Assembly (NCBI GenBank): GCA_964625145.1
Contig: CAZVAQ010000179.1
Location: 1-6,611, forward strand
DNA from: CAYTRP01 sp964625145
GTDB lineage: Bacteria; Sumerlaeota; Sumerlaeia; SLMS01; JAHLLQ01
Reading direction: 5' to 3'
Length of the DNA: 6,611 nt
Shown here: one piece after another, positions 5,382 to 6,611 of the stretch
Position numbering within the stretch: position 1 is the stretch's first letter
How the letters are laid out: each line of letters begins with the position of its first letter
Made by a program: the position numbers and the translations under genes
Notes under the pieces: model-generated
The model's input: only the letters and a program-made list of their open reading frames with translations
What the model was told of the DNA's origin: nothing
The model's database searches: none

Positions 5382-5960
5382 ATGCCTGATGGTTTTATCC
5401 CACCGCACGGCGGATACAAGCGCCTCTTGTCCTACCAGAAAGCCGAGATCATCTACGATGGCACGGTCTGGTTTTGCGATCACCACATTGGCCGACGCAG
5501 CCGCACCCATGACCAGATGGTGCAGGCGGCACGGTCAGGGAAGCAGAACATCGTCGAGGGGAGCATGGCGTCGGCGACCTCCAAGGAGATGGAAATCAAG
5601 CTGACGAATGTGGCGCGGGCGAGCCTGACGGAACTGTTGACCGATTACCGGGATTTCATGCGCGTGCGGGGCCATCATCCATGGCCGATGGACCATCCCG
5701 CCGCCCAGCGTTTGCGGGAGCTGAACCGAAGCGATGGTTTCTGCTACGAGACGATCCGCGCAGGCATCGAGCACCGCGACCCGCTTGTATCAGCCAATGT
5801 GCTGGCGGGGTTGTGCATGGTTTGCATCGAGCTGTTGCGGCGGCAGGTGGCTGCGTTGGAGGCACGTTTCTTGGAAGAGGGCGGGTTGCGGGAGCGGATG
5901 ACGCGGGCGCGATTGGAGGTGCGGGAGCAGCAAAGACGGGAGGAACTGGAGGGACGATAG
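5382..5960 (+). CDS. Four-helix bundle protein with suffix domain (S23-related)
   Basis: A 192-residue, probably cytoplasmic protein without signal peptide or membrane segment. The core at about 11-98 (GGYKRLLSYQKAEIIYDGTV, then RTHDQMVQAARSGKQNIVEG, then LTNVARASLTELLTDYRDF) matches the four-helix bundle family related to the 23S rRNA intervening-sequence S23 proteins; ARSGKQNIVEG is its signature. About 110-160 fits the additional suffix domain known mainly from PVC-type genomes, and 160-192 is a charged helix, possibly coiled. The biochemical function of these proteins is not established; the fold relates to DGR Avd proteins, but no reverse transcriptase is here. ATG 5382 is supported by GGAGG at 5369-5373, eight bases upstream, and by similarity starting at once. 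It is the only plus-strand gene, divergent from lipA and convergent with pal. Inverted 9-bp repeat arrays lie on both sides, and its last codons and TAG stop lie inside one. Confidence 0.88.
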   Translation: MPDGFIPPHGGYKRLLSYQKAEIIYDGTVWFCDHHIGRRSRTHDQMVQAARSGKQNIVEGSMASATSKEMEIKLTNVARASLTELLTDYRDFMRVRGHHPWPMDHPAAQRLRELNRSDGFCYETIRAGIEHRDPLVSANVLAGLCMVCIELLRRQVAALEARFLEEGGLRERMTRARLEVREQQRREELEGR

Positions 5961-6003
5961 GGGTAAGAAAGACAAAAGAGACACGAAGGGCAGCAGGGAA
6001 ATT
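5941..6003. repeat. 9-bp tandem repeat array, purine-rich on plus (left arm of inverted pair 2)
   Basis: In exact 9-bp phase: AGGAACTGG, AGGGACGAT, AGGGGTAAG, AAAGACAAA, AGAGACACG, AAGGGCAGC, AGGGAAATT; AAAGACGGG at 5932-5940 may be a further upstream unit. The array starts within the four-helix coding sequence, encodes its last residues, and contains the TAG stop (5958-5960). It is more decayed than the arm at 5191-5246. Confidence 0.75.
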
Positions 6004-6043
6004 TGAGGGCATTCGCGGGCGGCGCCACCCGATCACACGATGC

Positions 6044-6088
6044 ATGCCGTACCTGCCGCACTTTTGTCCCTCTTGTCCCTTCTGTCCC
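6044..6088. repeat. 9-bp tandem repeat array, pyrimidine-rich on plus (right arm of inverted pair 2)
   Basis: Units TGCCGTACC, TGCCGCACT, TTTGTCCCT, CTTGTCCCT and TCTGTCCCC follow in 9-bp phase. Reverse-complemented, 6062-6088 aligns with 5950-5976 at about 19 of 27 positions, a looser pairing than pair 1. It sits just past the pal terminator, so it is purine-rich in the pal sense direction. The 40 bases between the arms hold nothing I recognise. Confidence 0.75.
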
Positions 6089-6090
6089 CC

Positions 6091-6122
6091 AAAAAACCCA
6101 CCCCCCGTCTCCGGGGGGTGGG
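6091..6122 (-). terminator. Strong rho-independent terminator of pal
   Basis: On the minus strand a perfect ten-pair stem (CCCACCCCCC with GGGGGGTGGG) and the six-base loop GGAGAC are followed by TTTTTT. It lies 42 bases beyond the pal stop. The plus strand has no T-run after the stem, so it acts for pal and not for the convergent four-helix gene. Confidence 0.92.
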
Positions 6123-6164
6123 TGGGGCGAAACTAACTGATACTACCGGGTTGGGCGCTGCCGC

Positions 6165-6611
6165 TTAGAACGTCGACGCGGTCATCGTCCCCTGCTCGGG
6201 CGAATAGACCAGGAACATCGCCCGGCGGTTGAGGCTGTGGCCTTCCTCGGAGTACTCGAACGTCAGCGGCCGCATCTTGCCGTAGCTGATCGTGGAGATC
6301 CGCGCGGCGTCCACACCCTTGCCCACCAGGAACTCGCGGACGGCGTCGGCGCGGCGCTGCCCAAGGGCGACGTTGTACTCCTCGGTGCCGCGTTCGTCGG
6401 TGTGGCCTTCGACCTGAACGTTTACCATGGGATTCTGGACGAGCCATTGGGCGTTGCGGGCCAGGACGTCCTGCCACTCGGGGGTCAGCACGTCGCTGTC
6501 GAATTCGAAATGAACCATTTCGAGGTCGGCGATCATCGTGGCGAACTCGACGCCATCGGTGGCGCCGTTGTTGCCCAGGCTGCCGCTGCCGAAGCCATTG
6601 CCGGAGCCGGA
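6165..6611 (-). CDS. pal: Peptidoglycan-associated lipoprotein Pal (OmpA-like domain), C-terminal part
   Basis: The last 148 residues of a gene whose start lies beyond the right edge; the frame is open to the edge. A Gly/Ser/Asn-rich linker (about 1-20 of the fragment) leads into an OmpA-type peptidoglycan-binding domain: VHFEFDSDVL (33-42), VEGHTDERGTEEYNVALGQRRADAV (67-91) and ISTISYGKMRPL. HTDERGTxEYNxALGxRRA is the Pal signature; D72 and R86 are the expected diaminopimelate-binding positions. Pal anchors the outer membrane to the cell wall as part of the Tol-Pal system, so tolB would be expected further right. The N-terminal lipobox cannot be seen. An ATG at 6534-6536 exists but is internal. 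A strong terminator follows. Confidence 0.93.
   Translation of the reverse strand, partial: SGSGNGFGSGSLGNNGATDGVEFATMIADLEMVHFEFDSDVLTPEWQDVLARNAQWLVQNPMVNVQVEGHTDERGTEEYNVALGQRRADAVREFLVGKGVDAARISTISYGKMRPLTFEYSEEGHSLNRRAMFLVYSPEQGTMTASTF

Noticed and set aside
5382..5960. Diversity-generating retroelement accessory gene (Avd-like)
   Set aside because: The fold is related, but there is no reverse transcriptase and no template/variable repeat pair here, and the suffix domain points to the stand-alone family.
5191..6088. Classical insertion sequence with terminal inverted repeats
   Set aside because: The arrays are degenerate tandem 9-mers rather than defined ends, no transposase is encoded, and no target-site duplication was recognised.

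Overview
The window is GC-rich bacterial chromosome with compact Gram-negative housekeeping genes. Eight of the ten genes, from lipA down to the left edge, lie on the minus strand, as does a pal fragment at the right edge; one gene, a four-helix bundle protein, lies on the plus strand. The outer-membrane functions (Pal, NlpD-like amidase activator, periplasmic FKBP) indicate a diderm. The four-helix-plus-suffix protein, the betaine-lipid-type methyltransferase and the low-complexity intergenic repeats resemble what I know from PVC-superphylum genomes (Kiritimatiellota, Lentisphaerota, Verrucomicrobiota, Planctomycetota). That placement is an inference; no rRNA is present to settle it.

Layout from left to right: a partial BtaB-like SAM methyltransferase (1-266, minus); a secreted FKBP-type prolyl isomerase (352-1089, minus); a secreted protein with two LysM domains and a LytM/M23 domain, NlpD-like, with a degenerate active site (1287-2378, minus); riboflavin synthase ribE (2570-3172, minus); yidD, rnpA and rpmH (3206-4010, minus, overlapping one another); lipoyl synthase lipA (4165-5115, minus); the four-helix bundle suffix-domain gene (5382-5960, plus); and the C-terminal part of pal (6165-6611, minus) with a strong intrinsic terminator. 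rpmH, which encodes only 46 residues, overlaps rnpA through a GTGA junction.

Two themes run through the genes. One is translation and RNA processing plus membrane insertion (rpmH-rnpA-yidD; the usual next gene yidC is absent and ribE follows instead). The other is envelope biology: FKBP chaperone, NlpD-like factor, Pal and a probable betaine-lipid enzyme. LipA and RibE supply the cofactors lipoate and riboflavin.

The most unusual signal is in the gaps. Three families of short degenerate tandem repeats occupy most intergenic spaces: a 9-bp family (AGRGACANN), a 14-bp family (AAGGATRAAGGCKR) and an AATTC-rich family. The 9-bp arrays form two inverted pairs that bracket the four-helix gene. At the 3' ends of ribE, yidD, nlpD-like and the four-helix gene, a purine-rich array reads in the sense direction and contains or borders the stop codon. 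I saw no tRNA, rRNA, CRISPR, transposase, integrase or DnaA-box cluster. No gap between genes exceeds 300 bases.
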